A stretch of 64,000 bases of DNA from Allorhodopirellula heiligendammensis. Lineage in GTDB: Bacteria; Planctomycetota; Planctomycetia; Pirellulales; Pirellulaceae. The stretch covers positions 1,105,739 to 1,169,738 of the forward strand of contig NZ_SJPU01000002.1 in assembly GCF_007860105.1 (NCBI RefSeq), written 5' to 3'. Both the position numbers and the translations under genes were made by a program. This document shows, piece by piece, positions 27,193 to 36,477 of the stretch (its first letter is position 1; each line of letters starts with the position of its first letter). The notes under the pieces were generated by a model. The model was given only the letters and a program-made list of their open reading frames with translations, ran no database searches and was not told the origin of the DNA.

Positions 27193-30034
27193 TGATTTAC
27201 CCGCCCGTGAACTGGCGCGGCTCGATGCGATTTGTCTCGAGTTTGAATCTCGGCTGCGGGAGTCACTGCACGGGGGTCATGGTTGCCAGCAGGTCACCGA
27301 CGAAATCGATATCCTCGTTGAGAATTACGGCGGTGATCACACCGTGCTGCTACGCCGCGAGCTCGATGCGATTACGCAAGAGGTGCAGCGGGAGCAAGAA
27401 GCCAAAGTGCGGCGCAGTCAATCACGGCAGGTGAGATCCCACCAAAGCACCGTGCCCCTCGTCGCCGGCGATGAGCCGACCCATGCGGCCCTCACACATG
27501 TGCTCGACAGAGTTCCAGATTCCACAAAGGAAACCATCCCTCTGCCGACGATGGGTGATCGGATTGGACCCTACATCATCACGAGCGTACTCGGTCGCGG
27601 TGGGATGGGGATCGTCTATCGGGCCACGGACACCCGGTTGGAACGCAGCGTTGCAATCAAAATGTTGTCGGTCCACGGCCGTCAGTCACAGTCCTTGATC
27701 GAACGGTTTCAACGCGAGGCCAAAGCAGTTGCCGGGCTAACGCACCCGCATATCGTCGAATTATTCGATATTGGGGTGTTCGACGGGATGCCATATGTTG
27801 TGATGGAGCACCTCCGCGGGGAAACACTGCTCCAGCGGATCCGCACCGAGCGAATTGCGGACGATCCTATCTCGACCGAGCAAGTCCGTAATTGGGGGAT
27901 TCAGTTAGCCGATGCGCTGGTAACTGCCCACGGCCAAGGCGTGATCCACCGAGATATCAAGCCGGAAAACGTGATGGTGATGGACCGACCTCGCTCGCAA
28001 CGAGCTGGTGATAGGGACAAGCGAAGCGTTAGCGAGAGCGATTCCAGTTTAAAACTATTTGATTTTGGACTCTCCCGGGTCGGTTCGAGCCGATTTGAGA
28101 ACGAAACGGAGCAGTCGAGCGAGTCGAGCGTCGATCTGGCTGAGTTGTTGTCCGACGGCGATTCGTCGACTCGCTTCGGAATGATTCTAGGGACGCCGGG
28201 ATACATGGCGCCCGAACAGGCACGCGGTGGCGTGATCACGCCTGCAGCAGACATTTTTTCCCTTGGCTGCGTGTTGTACGAAGCCATGTGTTTTCAACCT
28301 GCATTCTCCGGTGAAACGGCGACACAGCGGTTTGCAGCTGTGTTGGAAAAACAACCGTCCGTCGATTCGTTGGCTCTGCGTGACGATCCGGCCCTGTCCG
28401 ATCTTATCCTGGCGATGCTGGCCAAGGAGCCGGCATCTCGGCCGGTCGCCGCCGATGTGCTGGCGACTTTGCAAGCGGGTGTGTCCCCCACCGGTACTTC
28501 CGGCTCCACGAAGAGCGATTCTGTCGTGATCAGCCGGCGGCGACTGATTGAAATGGTCGGCGGTGCCGTTGCTGGAGGCGCGATCGGTGCCACCTTCTTG
28601 CCGCCACTCCACGGCGACGAGCTACGATCAATTCGCTCGATCGCCGTGCTGCGTTTTCAGCCCGGCGGTGCGCATGAGGGCACCGACGAGAACCGCCAAC
28701 TGGTCGATCGCCAACTGGATCAAGCCGATCTCCTCTCCGGTATGCTCGCCAATGAACTCTCGCGTCTCAAAGGTATCACGGTTCCTAAGTACGACTCGAT
28801 AACAGCAGCGGAACCGCAGGAATTTCGCGAAGTGGCGAAACGGCTCGAGGTCGACGCGTTGATTTCAGGGACCTTCACCACAACTCCACTAGCGCCGGAG
28901 TGGGGAGAAACCGATGAGTCCGAGAAACTCGCAGTGAACGTCGAGATTGTTTCGGGGACGACCGGAAAATTAATTAACGGCTTTGTCGTTTCGGCTGCTG
29001 CTGGGGACAACCTGATCGAGCAAGCCGGCCTCGCCCAGAAAATCGCAGAAGAGGTCGGATTTGAATTGGCACTCCGCGATGAACGCTCCAATCCCGCGGA
29101 TCCTGATGCATTTACCTGTTTGATCAAGGGCCGCACGCAGTCGAATCCCGACACGGTGAAAGCGATGGAGACGGCATTGGCATGCTTTGAACATGCCGTC
29201 TCGGTAGATGATACCTATCCGGATGGGCAGGGCGGCGTTGCCTTGACCGCGATTAGCCTCGCCGCTCGCGTCAATGATCAGCGCGCCTCCGAACTGATCG
29301 CTCGAAGCCAAAAGGCAACCGAGCGGGCGCTGGCGTTGGCACCGGATAATCTTGATGCACTGTTAGCCCAAGCCATGTTGGACTATCAAGTCCTCGCTGA
29401 TTTTGACCGCGCTGCATACATCCTCGCTGCACTTACTCGCAAAGAGCTAAACCAGTGGCAGGTCTACCAACAAGCCGCCTGGTTGAGCATGATCAGCTCC
29501 CAACATACTCAGGCATTGGATTTCATGCGGCGAGCCGTCAACTTGCATCCCACTTCCTTGTTTGTGAAATCCGAATGGGCTCGTGCAGAGTGGTTTCGAA
29601 ACAATACCCTCCGCGCAAGCGATGCAGCAGCGGATTTATTAGCCTTGGCAAAGATTGCCAAAGAAGACGACATGGTTGCCCGCGGCTTGTTGATTGATAT
29701 TTATGAACAAGCTGATGACCACGCCGCTGCTGCACGTCTTGACGCGAAACTGAATTGGAAACCCACGCAAAGCGCGGCGGCATACTACACCGCTCGCCAA
29801 CAGCGGATCGGCGAACTGCCCTATGGTCCCTTCGGCCCGACGCTCAATGCTGCTATCGTGCAGCTCCGCCATCCCCAGCCCGACAGTGACGAATCGCACG
29901 AACAGATTCTATCGAGACTGATCTCCGCCCAGCTTCCCATGCTGCCGTTGGTACTGTGCACACATCACGCGACGAAGCCGCTGAGGCAACTCGAGCAAGC
30001 CCTTGAGACCTACAGCGTTCTGCGGTTCACTTAA
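27179..30034 (+). CDS. Ser/Thr protein kinase with internal signal-like segment and TPR-type C-terminus
   Basis: A 951-residue kinase. Residues 1-125 hold a helical segment. The kinase domain follows, with GRGGMGIVY at 139-147, Lys161, HRDIKPEN at 257-264, DFGLSR at 295-300 and APE at 344-346. About 25 polar residues interrupt the domain between HRD and DFG. At 452-475 an ISRRRLIEM stretch precedes a hydrophobic segment (GGAVAGGAIGATF), which looks like a twin-arginine signal inside the protein. Beyond it come a FlgO-like domain (ANELSRLKGITVPKYDSI...VDALISGTF) and about 300 residues of helical TPR-like repeats. Translation overlaps the sigma gene; ATGs at 27179 and 27182 are both possible. 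Confidence 0.92.
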   Translation: MMELSDLPARELARLDAICLEFESRLRESLHGGHGCQQVTDEIDILVENYGGDHTVLLRRELDAITQEVQREQEAKVRRSQSRQVRSHQSTVPLVAGDEPTHAALTHVLDRVPDSTKETIPLPTMGDRIGPYIITSVLGRGGMGIVYRATDTRLERSVAIKMLSVHGRQSQSLIERFQREAKAVAGLTHPHIVELFDIGVFDGMPYVVMEHLRGETLLQRIRTERIADDPISTEQVRNWGIQLADALVTAHGQGVIHRDIKPENVMVMDRPRSQRAGDRDKRSVSESDSSLKLFDFGLSRVGSSRFENETEQSSESSVDLAELLSDGDSSTRFGMILGTPGYMAPEQARGGVITPAADIFSLGCVLYEAMCFQPAFSGETATQRFAAVLEKQPSVDSLALRDDPALSDLILAMLAKEPASRPVAADVLATLQAGVSPTGTSGSTKSDSVVISRRRLIEMVGGAVAGGAIGATFLPPLHGDELRSIRSIAVLRFQPGGAHEGTDENRQLVDRQLDQADLLSGMLANELSRLKGITVPKYDSITAAEPQEFREVAKRLEVDALISGTFTTTPLAPEWGETDESEKLAVNVEIVSGTTGKLINGFVVSAAAGDNLIEQAGLAQKIAEEVGFELALRDERSNPADPDAFTCLIKGRTQSNPDTVKAMETALACFEHAVSVDDTYPDGQGGVALTAISLAARVNDQRASELIARSQKATERALALAPDNLDALLAQAMLDYQVLADFDRAAYILAALTRKELNQWQVYQQAAWLSMISSQHTQALDFMRRAVNLHPTSLFVKSEWARAEWFRNNTLRASDAAADLLALAKIAKEDDMVARGLLIDIYEQADDHAAAARLDAKLNWKPTQSAAAYYTARQQRIGELPYGPFGPTLNAAIVQLRHPQPDSDESHEQILSRLISAQLPMLPLVLCTHHATKPLRQLEQALETYSVLRFT

Positions 30035-30157
30035 CCCTGAGGAACCAACCGCCTGGCGAGTCGCCCTCGCGACGGCATTCCTATGGTCTGCGACGCTTGG
30101 AGATGCTTGTTTGGGACAAGCGTGTCTTGGAGAGACGCGACTACTCAGCGTGTCACT

Positions 30158-30976
30158 TCAAAAGGTTTCAGGATAGATGACCAACTCAATTCGACGGTTG
30201 GTCGCCCGGCCTGCAGGGCTGGAATTATCACCTCGTGGATTGTTTGCCCCTTGCGAGACAATGAACAATTGGTCGGTCGGCATGCCATTTCGACGGGTCA
30301 ATAAATCGAGCACAGCAGAGGCCTGCGCAGAAGTAAGTTGATGGGGGCTGCCGACGGCACCGCCATACATAGGTGAATTGTCGGTATAACCTTCGATCCC
30401 GATACGTTGTCGTGGGAAGACCGATCTTAGTTGAGCCGCAACTGGATCGAGAACCGCACTGGATTGAGGCTGCAGTTGGGCGGTGCCCGGAGCGAATAAT
30501 TGGTCCGAGGGCACGATGACTCGGATGACCTCACCGTCGGGTTGGACTTGCAAATTGCCGAGTTGAAGACGACCGGCCTGCTGCGTCAAATTCGTGTTGG
30601 CGCGAATCGTGGCGCCACCGCGAAGTTGGGCGGAAGCTTGATAATTCCGTGCCGAGCTTTGGGCATTGTTTGCTGCGATCCTGGCCGCTTCATACTGCTG
30701 AGCGGTATCGGCGAGCTGATTCCGGACGAGTTTCAGTTCGTCGCGGTACACCTGAGCTTGTTGTTCGCTCTGCGCTAACTGCGTCGTCAACTGCCGATTG
30801 TTGTCGTCGAGTAACTGAACACGCCGATTCAATTCCGCGACCTGCGATTGCACAGCCGTTAATTGATTCCCTGTGGGCGGTGCCTGCCAAACCGATGTTC
30901 CACCACCGGTGGCCAGATAGGGGTTTTGACTGCATCCTGCGAGCATGGCAAATGACAGCGCAGAGAGTCCGAACAT
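30158..30976 (-). CDS. OmpA-family lipoprotein with coiled coil
   Basis: From the ATG at 30976 (AGGAAG eight bases upstream) the 272-residue product has a lipoprotein signal with lipobox LAGC (Cys15). A coiled-coil segment rich in Gln and Asn follows (about 40-110), then a C-terminal OmpA peptidoglycan-binding domain (RIGIEGYTDNSP...LTSAQASAVLDLLTRRNG...GRATNRRIELVI). It is expected to tie the outer envelope to the cell wall if peptidoglycan is present. It is convergent with the kinase gene, with about 120 bases between. Confidence 0.9.
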   Translation of the reverse strand: MFGLSALSFAMLAGCSQNPYLATGGGTSVWQAPPTGNQLTAVQSQVAELNRRVQLLDDNNRQLTTQLAQSEQQAQVYRDELKLVRNQLADTAQQYEAARIAANNAQSSARNYQASAQLRGGATIRANTNLTQQAGRLQLGNLQVQPDGEVIRVIVPSDQLFAPGTAQLQPQSSAVLDPVAAQLRSVFPRQRIGIEGYTDNSPMYGGAVGSPHQLTSAQASAVLDLLTRRNGMPTDQLFIVSQGANNPRGDNSSPAGRATNRRIELVIYPETF

Positions 30977-31229
30977 AATCAAGACTTCCTTGGAACGGTG
31001 CACGCGAGGTGACCGATCAATCGTTGGAAGTATCGTTTTGCGCGGACGATTCAAACGCATGACTGCGAGCCGGCTGGGAAGGAGAAACTCAAACACGAAC
31101 GGACTTTAGACAAAACTCAGATTTCGTTACAATAGCGATCTGAACCTAAGGTGAGATCGTTGCTCTACCCGAGGCATTATTTTCGCTCGCCGTTGCCCGA
31201 AATCTCGCTCGTCTGACGAAGGTCTCAAA

Positions 31230-32609
31230 CTACGCCGCCTTCGTCGATTGCTCACCTGCCTCATCGGCACGCGGGAATGGGATCGAGCGAGTGGCATCAG
31301 TCCGCTCCTCCGTTTCCAAGCGACGGCGGACCGCTAGCCAGCTGACCGACCAACCTGCTGCCACACCCAGTGTTGTCGCCAGCGTGACTTTCGCCAGCGG
31401 CGAAATGCCCGGCAGACCAAACTTGCTAGCGATATGCACCAAGCTGACAACGGGGTGATGTAGCAGGTAGATCAGAAAGGAACCGGCCGCTAACGACGAC
31501 ATCAGCGGTCCGAGGGGCCGGATGCGCGTCGATGCCACGCCGATAAAGGCAAACGTCAATACGGCTGCCGCCGTCACTGTTAAAAATGCCAAGCCGCTGC
31601 GCATCCACACACCGCCAATTGGAAATCCACCTAATCGCGTTGGGATACCCTCCGTCATCGATGCATCACCCCAGCCACCATGCAGCCACGCCTGCGGCTC
31701 GCCGGCGGCATCCAACCACCAAATTCCCATGCTCACAGCCGCCACGCCCAGCAGTGCGCCGGGACCGAGGAGCCGCTGTCCACCCGCCGCGATGCGAGTC
31801 AGCTGCGGGTCGAGTTGAAACCACAGCACTCCAGTCGCGAAGAATGCCCCACTATAAATCCATTTCGACAGCACTGGTAGAAACGAGTGCTGGAACCCCC
31901 ACACCACCTCTGGACGCATCGCTAAGGAGATTACCGCGGCAGCAAACAAGCATGGCAATCCATAGCGAGCGATGGAACGACCTGACCAGCTGCGGAGCCG
32001 TGGCCATACCACTGCCAAAATCACGAGATAGGTCATCAGATACTGTAGAAACCAGAGATGGCTCAGCCCCCACAGATTGCGATCGATCCCAGCCTCAAAT
32101 TTGATTCGGCGGACGCTGCGCCAGGAGACCACGCCGTCGGCGAGCCATCCCAGCATCCAGATGTAGAATTCAACCGGCAGCAGGAAAACCATGGCTAACA
32201 ACAAGGGTCGGCCCAACCGCCGTAGCCGGTCTATGGTTACCGACCAACCTCCCCGCGCTGTGATACTGCGAGCGGCGAAGAAGCCCGCAATCACCAAAAA
32301 TATCGGCATGATCACCAGCTCGATGGCCCAGAACAGAACCGTGATCGCTGAACTGGTGGTGTCGTGCACGCTCCAACTCAAACCAGCCATCGAGGGTCGA
32401 GCGTACGGAACGCAAGCGTGCAGGAGCACCACTGCCACTGCCGCCACCGCACGCAGCGCATCAATGCCCGCAAAGTGCGGCGTCGGTACCGGCATCGCTC
32501 GCCGCAGATGCCCGTGGGGAGTGCGGACCACTCCTCTCTCTGTTACCGATGAAAGCGTCGCAGCAATTGTTATTGTGGAAGGCATATCCGTTGCCAGGGC
32601 TGGGGGCAC
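31230..32609 (-). CDS. Membrane acyltransferase 3 family protein
   Basis: A polytopic membrane protein of 459 residues. It opens with the acyltransferase-3 signature FAGIDALRAVAAVAVVLLHACVPY (about 46-70), where the histidine is probably catalytic, and has about ten membrane segments. LWFLQYLMTYL and FLIYLLHHPVV are typical of the OpgC/glucan-modifying subgroup. It should O-acylate an envelope sugar or glucan. The first 40 residues lack membrane segments and the real start may be internal. It stands alone. Confidence 0.85.
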   Translation of the reverse strand: MPPALATDMPSTITIAATLSSVTERGVVRTPHGHLRRAMPVPTPHFAGIDALRAVAAVAVVLLHACVPYARPSMAGLSWSVHDTTSSAITVLFWAIELVIMPIFLVIAGFFAARSITARGGWSVTIDRLRRLGRPLLLAMVFLLPVEFYIWMLGWLADGVVSWRSVRRIKFEAGIDRNLWGLSHLWFLQYLMTYLVILAVVWPRLRSWSGRSIARYGLPCLFAAAVISLAMRPEVVWGFQHSFLPVLSKWIYSGAFFATGVLWFQLDPQLTRIAAGGQRLLGPGALLGVAAVSMGIWWLDAAGEPQAWLHGGWGDASMTEGIPTRLGGFPIGGVWMRSGLAFLTVTAAAVLTFAFIGVASTRIRPLGPLMSSLAAGSFLIYLLHHPVVSLVHIASKFGLPGISPLAKVTLATTLGVAAGWSVSWLAVRRRLETEERTDATRSIPFPRADEAGEQSTKAA

Positions 32610-32774
32610 ACGCGCAAACTAGTCGAGCCACTCCGAGATGCTGTCGCGAAACTTGGCAGGAGTTTCAACCGGGCACGACGCGGGTCTTGAAGAGCCTCGC
32701 CTATTCAATACAGCAAGCATTCGCTGGAGAGCCAGAGCGAAACAGACGTGCTCGCTCGGGATGACAGTCCCCAG

Positions 32775-33242
32775 CTACGCTCGATCCAATCCCTGCATTT
32801 GCTGGCGAAAATCGTATTGCAGATCCGGGTGCAATTTCTCGAGAGCTTTTTCGATCTTCTTGAGCTGACCGAAATACATATTTTCGCTCACCCGGCAGCG
32901 GCCCCAATGCAGATCACGGTCGATCACTTGTCGGCAAAAGTGAATGCGGATTTGGAGCTCGGTTTCCTTGTCACCAGAAAAGCGGATGCATTTGTCCATG
33001 GTGCGAATGATTTTTCGCAACGTTTTCTTGTGGATCAACCGGTTGGCGGGCAACTGTTCGTCGATCTCCGCGCAAACCTCGTCGATATAGCCCGCCTCGT
33101 CACCAGACTGCAGCAACAAATAGGTCAACAACGCTTTGTTGTCGACCTTGAACTTCGCCAATCGCAAACAGGCATCGAGCAAGTCCTCACGCGGCAACGG
33201 GGCCAGCGCGCGTTTGAGTTCGCTGATCGATGCTGGCTTCAT
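32775..33242 (-). CDS. Conserved small helical protein, unknown function
   Basis: A 155-residue soluble protein with no signal. It is strongly helical and charged (ISELKRALAPLPREDLLDACLRLAKFKVDNKALLTYLLL...KKTLRKIIRTMDKCIRFSGDKETELQIRIHFCRQV...FGQLKKIEKALEKLHPDLQYDFRQQ). The overall look is of a well-folded conserved protein, but I cannot name its family. It begins seven bases after the cyclophilin stop, so the two are probably one transcript. Confidence 0.75.
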   Translation of the reverse strand: MKPASISELKRALAPLPREDLLDACLRLAKFKVDNKALLTYLLLQSGDEAGYIDEVCAEIDEQLPANRLIHKKTLRKIIRTMDKCIRFSGDKETELQIRIHFCRQVIDRDLHWGRCRVSENMYFGQLKKIEKALEKLHPDLQYDFRQQMQGLDRA

Positions 33243-33249
33243 AGGGCGA

Positions 33250-33894
33250 CTATTTCAGCTCGCCCGCTTCAGTGATCTTGATCAAACTGCGGGTCCGGCC
33301 GGAGTCCGAACCTTGGGCTTCGACCTTCTTCACCACATCCATGCCTTCAATCACACGACCAAAGACAACGTGATGACCATTGAGATGGGGGGTGGGTACG
33401 GTCGTGATGAAGAACTGCGAACCGTTGGTGTTCGGTCCCGCGTTTGCCATGCTGAGCAAGCCGGGGACGGAATGCTTGAACTTGAAATTTTCGTCGGGGA
33501 ACGTGCGCCCATAGATGCTTTCGCCGCCCGTTCCGTTGCCAGCGGTGAAGTCACCACCCTGCAACATGAATCCGGGAATCACGCGATGAAATGCGCTGCC
33601 TTCATAATCCAGCGGCACGCCTGCCTTTCCTGCACCCTTTTCGCCGGTGCATAACGCACGGAAGTTTTCGACCGTCTTGGGAACGTCCTTCCCGAACAAT
33701 CCGATCACGACGCGTCCGGCCGGCTTACCGCCGATCGAGATGTCAAAATAGACCTTTTTGGTCACTTCCGCTTGGGTGGCATCGGAAGCCGGATCCACAG
33801 CAACGGCCGGGTTCGAGGGCACCTGAGCCGAGCAGAACGACGATGCGGATGCGAACAACGCGACCAGCACGAACGTGAAATTACGGTAAACCAT
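33250..33894 (-). CDS. Exported cyclophilin-type peptidyl-prolyl isomerase
   Basis: Speeds cis-trans isomerisation of proline bonds. The ATG at 33894 opens a signal peptide ([19 protein letters not shown]). The cyclophilin domain follows, with [39 protein letters not shown], the active-site [44 protein letters not shown] and [14 protein letters not shown]. All usual catalytic residues are present. The length (214 residues) suits a single-domain periplasmic enzyme. It lies downstream of aspS with about 108 bases between. Confidence 0.95.
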   Translation of the reverse strand: MVYRNFTFVLVALFASASSFCSAQVPSNPAVAVDPASDATQAEVTKKVYFDISIGGKPAGRVVIGLFGKDVPKTVENFRALCTGEKGAGKAGVPLDYEGSAFHRVIPGFMLQGGDFTAGNGTGGESIYGRTFPDENFKFKHSVPGLLSMANAGPNTNGSQFFITTVPTPHLNGHHVVFGRVIEGMDVVKKVEAQGSDSGRTRSLIKITEAGELK

Positions 33895-34002
33895 CTTAAG
33901 ACATGTCTCCGGGAGGGGTGAAATCTGCGATCCCAAAAATTGAGACCGCACTGTCGTACAGTCCCCCTATTTACCAGATCGCCCGGGTCGGTTCCAACCC
34001 AA

Positions 34003-35781
34003 CTAGGTCTTGACCGACACCGTCCGCAGCTGCAGCTCGTTGAGCTGGGCGGCATCGACTTCGCCGGGTGCCTGGGTCATCAAATCGGCAGCCTTTTGCG
34101 TTTTCGGGAACGCGATCACCTCCCGAATATTGTCCAGCCCTGCGAAAAGCATTACCCAGCGATCGACTCCCAGGGCGATTCCCCCGTGCGGCGGAGCCCC
34201 AAAACGAAGTGCATCGAGCAAAAAGCCGAAACGGTCCTGGGCAGTCGCCTCGTCCATACCCAGCAATTCGAAAACTTGCGATTGAATTTCACTGTCGTGG
34301 ATCCGAATCGTACCCCCGCCCGCTTCACTCCCGTTGATCACAAGATCGTAAGCTTGGGCTCGACATTTTTCAGGCGACTCCTTTAAATGCGGCAGGTCCT
34401 CGGCTAGCGGTGCAGTGAAGGGGTGGTGCATCGCGACGTAGCGACCACTCTCTTCATCTCGCTCGAACATCGGGAACTCGGTTACCCAGCTGCAATTGAG
34501 TTCACCCGGAGCATACAGCTTGAGTTCCGCCGCAAGTCGCTTGCGAAGCCCCGACAGACCCTTGCAGGTCACCTCCCAAGAGTCGGCCAAGAACATCAGC
34601 AAGTCGCCAGGCTCTCCGCCCATCAATTCACGAATTTCCGCCAGGTGTTCAGGAGTGAAGTTTTTGGCGATCGGGCTCCACAGGGTCTGGTCGTCTTCCA
34701 CCCGGAACCAGGCCAACCCCTTGGCACCAAAATCCTGCTGCACGTACTTGGTCAGATCGTCGATTTGACGCCGCGAGTACAACGTGGCTGCGCCGGGAAC
34801 ACGAATGCCGCGAACAAAATTGCCGGCGTCCGCCGTACCTCGGAACACCCGAAATTCGGTCTTCGCCGCCACGGAGGTGACGTCGACGATTTCCAACCCA
34901 AACCGCAGATCCGGCGCGTCGCTGCCAAAACGCCGCATCGCTTCTTCGTACGTCATCCGTGGCAGCGGCAAGGTGATGTCTTTGCCAAGCACCTGCTTGG
35001 CTGTTTTGGCAACCAACCCATCAATCAGCTCAATAATATCATTGGCATCGATAAATGACATTTCAATGTCAAGCTGTGTGAATTCAGGCTGGCGGTCGGC
35101 CCGCAGATCTTCATCACGAAAACATTTGGCGACCTGCACGTAGCGATCGAAGCCCGCCACCATCAGGATCTGCTTGTACAACTGCGGCGACTGCGGCAAC
35201 GCATAAAAATCCCCTGGATGGACGCGGCTGGGGACGAGATAGTCGCGAGCTCCCTCGGGCGTACTGCGTCCCAGGATCGGGGTCTCGACATCGATGAAGT
35301 CGTGTTCGGCAAAGTAATCCCGCATGCACTTGATGATCTCGCTACGGCGGATCAATGCGTTCTGCATTTCTTTGCGGCGGAGATCGAGATAGCGATACTT
35401 CAGTCGCAGGTCTTCGCCCGGCAACACCGATTGTCCCGGCGTGAAGGGCGGCGTCTGCGAGACGGATAGAACTTCGAAATGCTCCGTGCGGACTTCAATG
35501 TCACCCGTCGGAAGCTTGGCATTCGTTTTTCCTTCGAGCCGATCAGCGACCTGGCCTCGGATCAGCACGACAGATTCGTTGGGTACGTGGCCGGCGGCGT
35601 CAATCATGGCCTCGCCAGCTTCGGGTGGCCCGATCACGACTTGGGTTAAGCCGTAGCGATCCCGCAAGTCGATGAAAACAGCGCCGCCGTGATCGCGTTT
35701 GCTTTCGACCCAACCGCAGAGGGTGACAGGCGAACCGACATCGGATTTGCGGAGTTGGCCGCAGGTATGGGTACGAAGCAC
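34003..35781 (-). CDS. aspS: Aspartyl-tRNA synthetase
   Basis: Charges tRNA-Asp (and possibly tRNA-Asn if the organism lacks AsnRS). The 592-residue length matches bacterial AspRS with its GAD insertion. An N-terminal OB-fold anticodon domain (VTLCGWVESKRDHGGAVFIDLRDRYGLTQVVI) is followed by class II motif 2 (FRDEDLRADRQPEFTQLDIEMSF), the GAD domain, and motif 3 near the C-terminus (GGIALGVDRWVMLFAG). Nothing is missing. It is on the minus strand next to the repeat zone. Confidence 0.97.
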   Translation of the reverse strand: MLRTHTCGQLRKSDVGSPVTLCGWVESKRDHGGAVFIDLRDRYGLTQVVIGPPEAGEAMIDAAGHVPNESVVLIRGQVADRLEGKTNAKLPTGDIEVRTEHFEVLSVSQTPPFTPGQSVLPGEDLRLKYRYLDLRRKEMQNALIRRSEIIKCMRDYFAEHDFIDVETPILGRSTPEGARDYLVPSRVHPGDFYALPQSPQLYKQILMVAGFDRYVQVAKCFRDEDLRADRQPEFTQLDIEMSFIDANDIIELIDGLVAKTAKQVLGKDITLPLPRMTYEEAMRRFGSDAPDLRFGLEIVDVTSVAAKTEFRVFRGTADAGNFVRGIRVPGAATLYSRRQIDDLTKYVQQDFGAKGLAWFRVEDDQTLWSPIAKNFTPEHLAEIRELMGGEPGDLLMFLADSWEVTCKGLSGLRKRLAAELKLYAPGELNCSWVTEFPMFERDEESGRYVAMHHPFTAPLAEDLPHLKESPEKCRAQAYDLVINGSEAGGGTIRIHDSEIQSQVFELLGMDEATAQDRFGFLLDALRFGAPPHGGIALGVDRWVMLFAGLDNIREVIAFPKTQKAADLMTQAPGEVDAAQLNELQLRTVSVKT

Positions 35782-35920
35782 GACGAGGAAACCGAAAAAA
35801 CAGAGGGAACTGGAACCAGAAAATCAACGCGTAAGATAAACGCTAGCCATAAATCCGCAAGCGCCACACCGGCGAGCCCCAAGCATCCGCTCGCCCTGCG
35901 AGCCAAGGGCAGCTAACTTC

Positions 35921-36000
35921 ACCACGAAACACACGAATGACACGAATGACACGAAAGCAAGACTACGCTGTATTTCGTGTGCTTCGTGTCGTTCGTGGTT
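35921..36000. repeat. CACGAA stem-loop repeat, copy 1 (chromosomal side)
   Basis: An imperfect inverted repeat: ACCACGAA, then CACACGAA and ACACGAA units, about 15 middle bases, then TTCGTGT units and TTCGTGGT. It lies upstream of aspS. Four relatives occur between phage genes at 40.5, 42.8, 43.4 and 45.7 kb. Repeats of this type are known in genomes of planctomycetes and other environmental bacteria; their function is not known. Confidence 0.8.
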
Positions 36001-36043
36001 AAAAGGAGCAGTCTAACAACCCACTCCCATCGCGGGTTTGCAC

Positions 36044-36394
36044 ATGTCTACACAGGACTCCACGGATGAAGATGCAAATGCGGACCTCAATGTGAAGTGG
36101 ACCAAACGATCCATTTCGTCCGGTGTCACACGCGGTGCGATTTTGGAAGCGGCGGTTTGGCCGCTAGCGATGGCGATGCTGCACCTCTGGAACGGTGTCG
36201 AAGCAAACAGCTCTGTCGCTACGTTTCATTCCAGGTGACACGATCGACGTCCGAGGCTCGACTTGCAAGCTGATCGTCGCACCAATCGCGTCGGCGGATG
36301 GTTGATGGTCTGGGGCGATAACGGTTCTGCCTTGTTCGCGGGGTTAGCGCTCGCTTGCGTCGCCGTCGCCGTACTCGGCCTAACAGTCGAGTAG
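36044..36394 (+). pseudogene. Possible decayed small membrane-protein gene
   Basis: An ATG frame of 64 residues ends at a TGA (36236-36238). Two other open pieces next to it read like parts of the same protein. From about 36190 to 36302 a shifted frame gives SLRFIPGDTIDVRGSTCK and continues to a stop. From about 36296 the first frame gives WLMVWGDNGSALFAG followed by a hydrophobic run to the TAG at 36392-36394. Two compensating frameshifts would join them into a protein of about 115 residues. The final TAG lies inside the REP element. I see no homologue, so this may also be chance. Confidence 0.35.
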
Positions 36395-36477
36395 GGCCCG
36401 GTTCCTGCCGGCCATCCCCTCAGGCGTGTCGACGAGATGCGAACAACCAGCGCATACGGCCGGTGGAACCGGCCCTA
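36391..36477. repeat. REP pair (BIME) at the 3' end of the RAYT gene
   Basis: Two inverted GTAG-footed REP hairpins. The left one is GTAGGGCCCGGTTCCTGCC-type and the right one ends AACCGGCCCTAC, with about 40 bases between them. The right foot supplies the stop codon of the RAYT gene. Confidence 0.8.
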
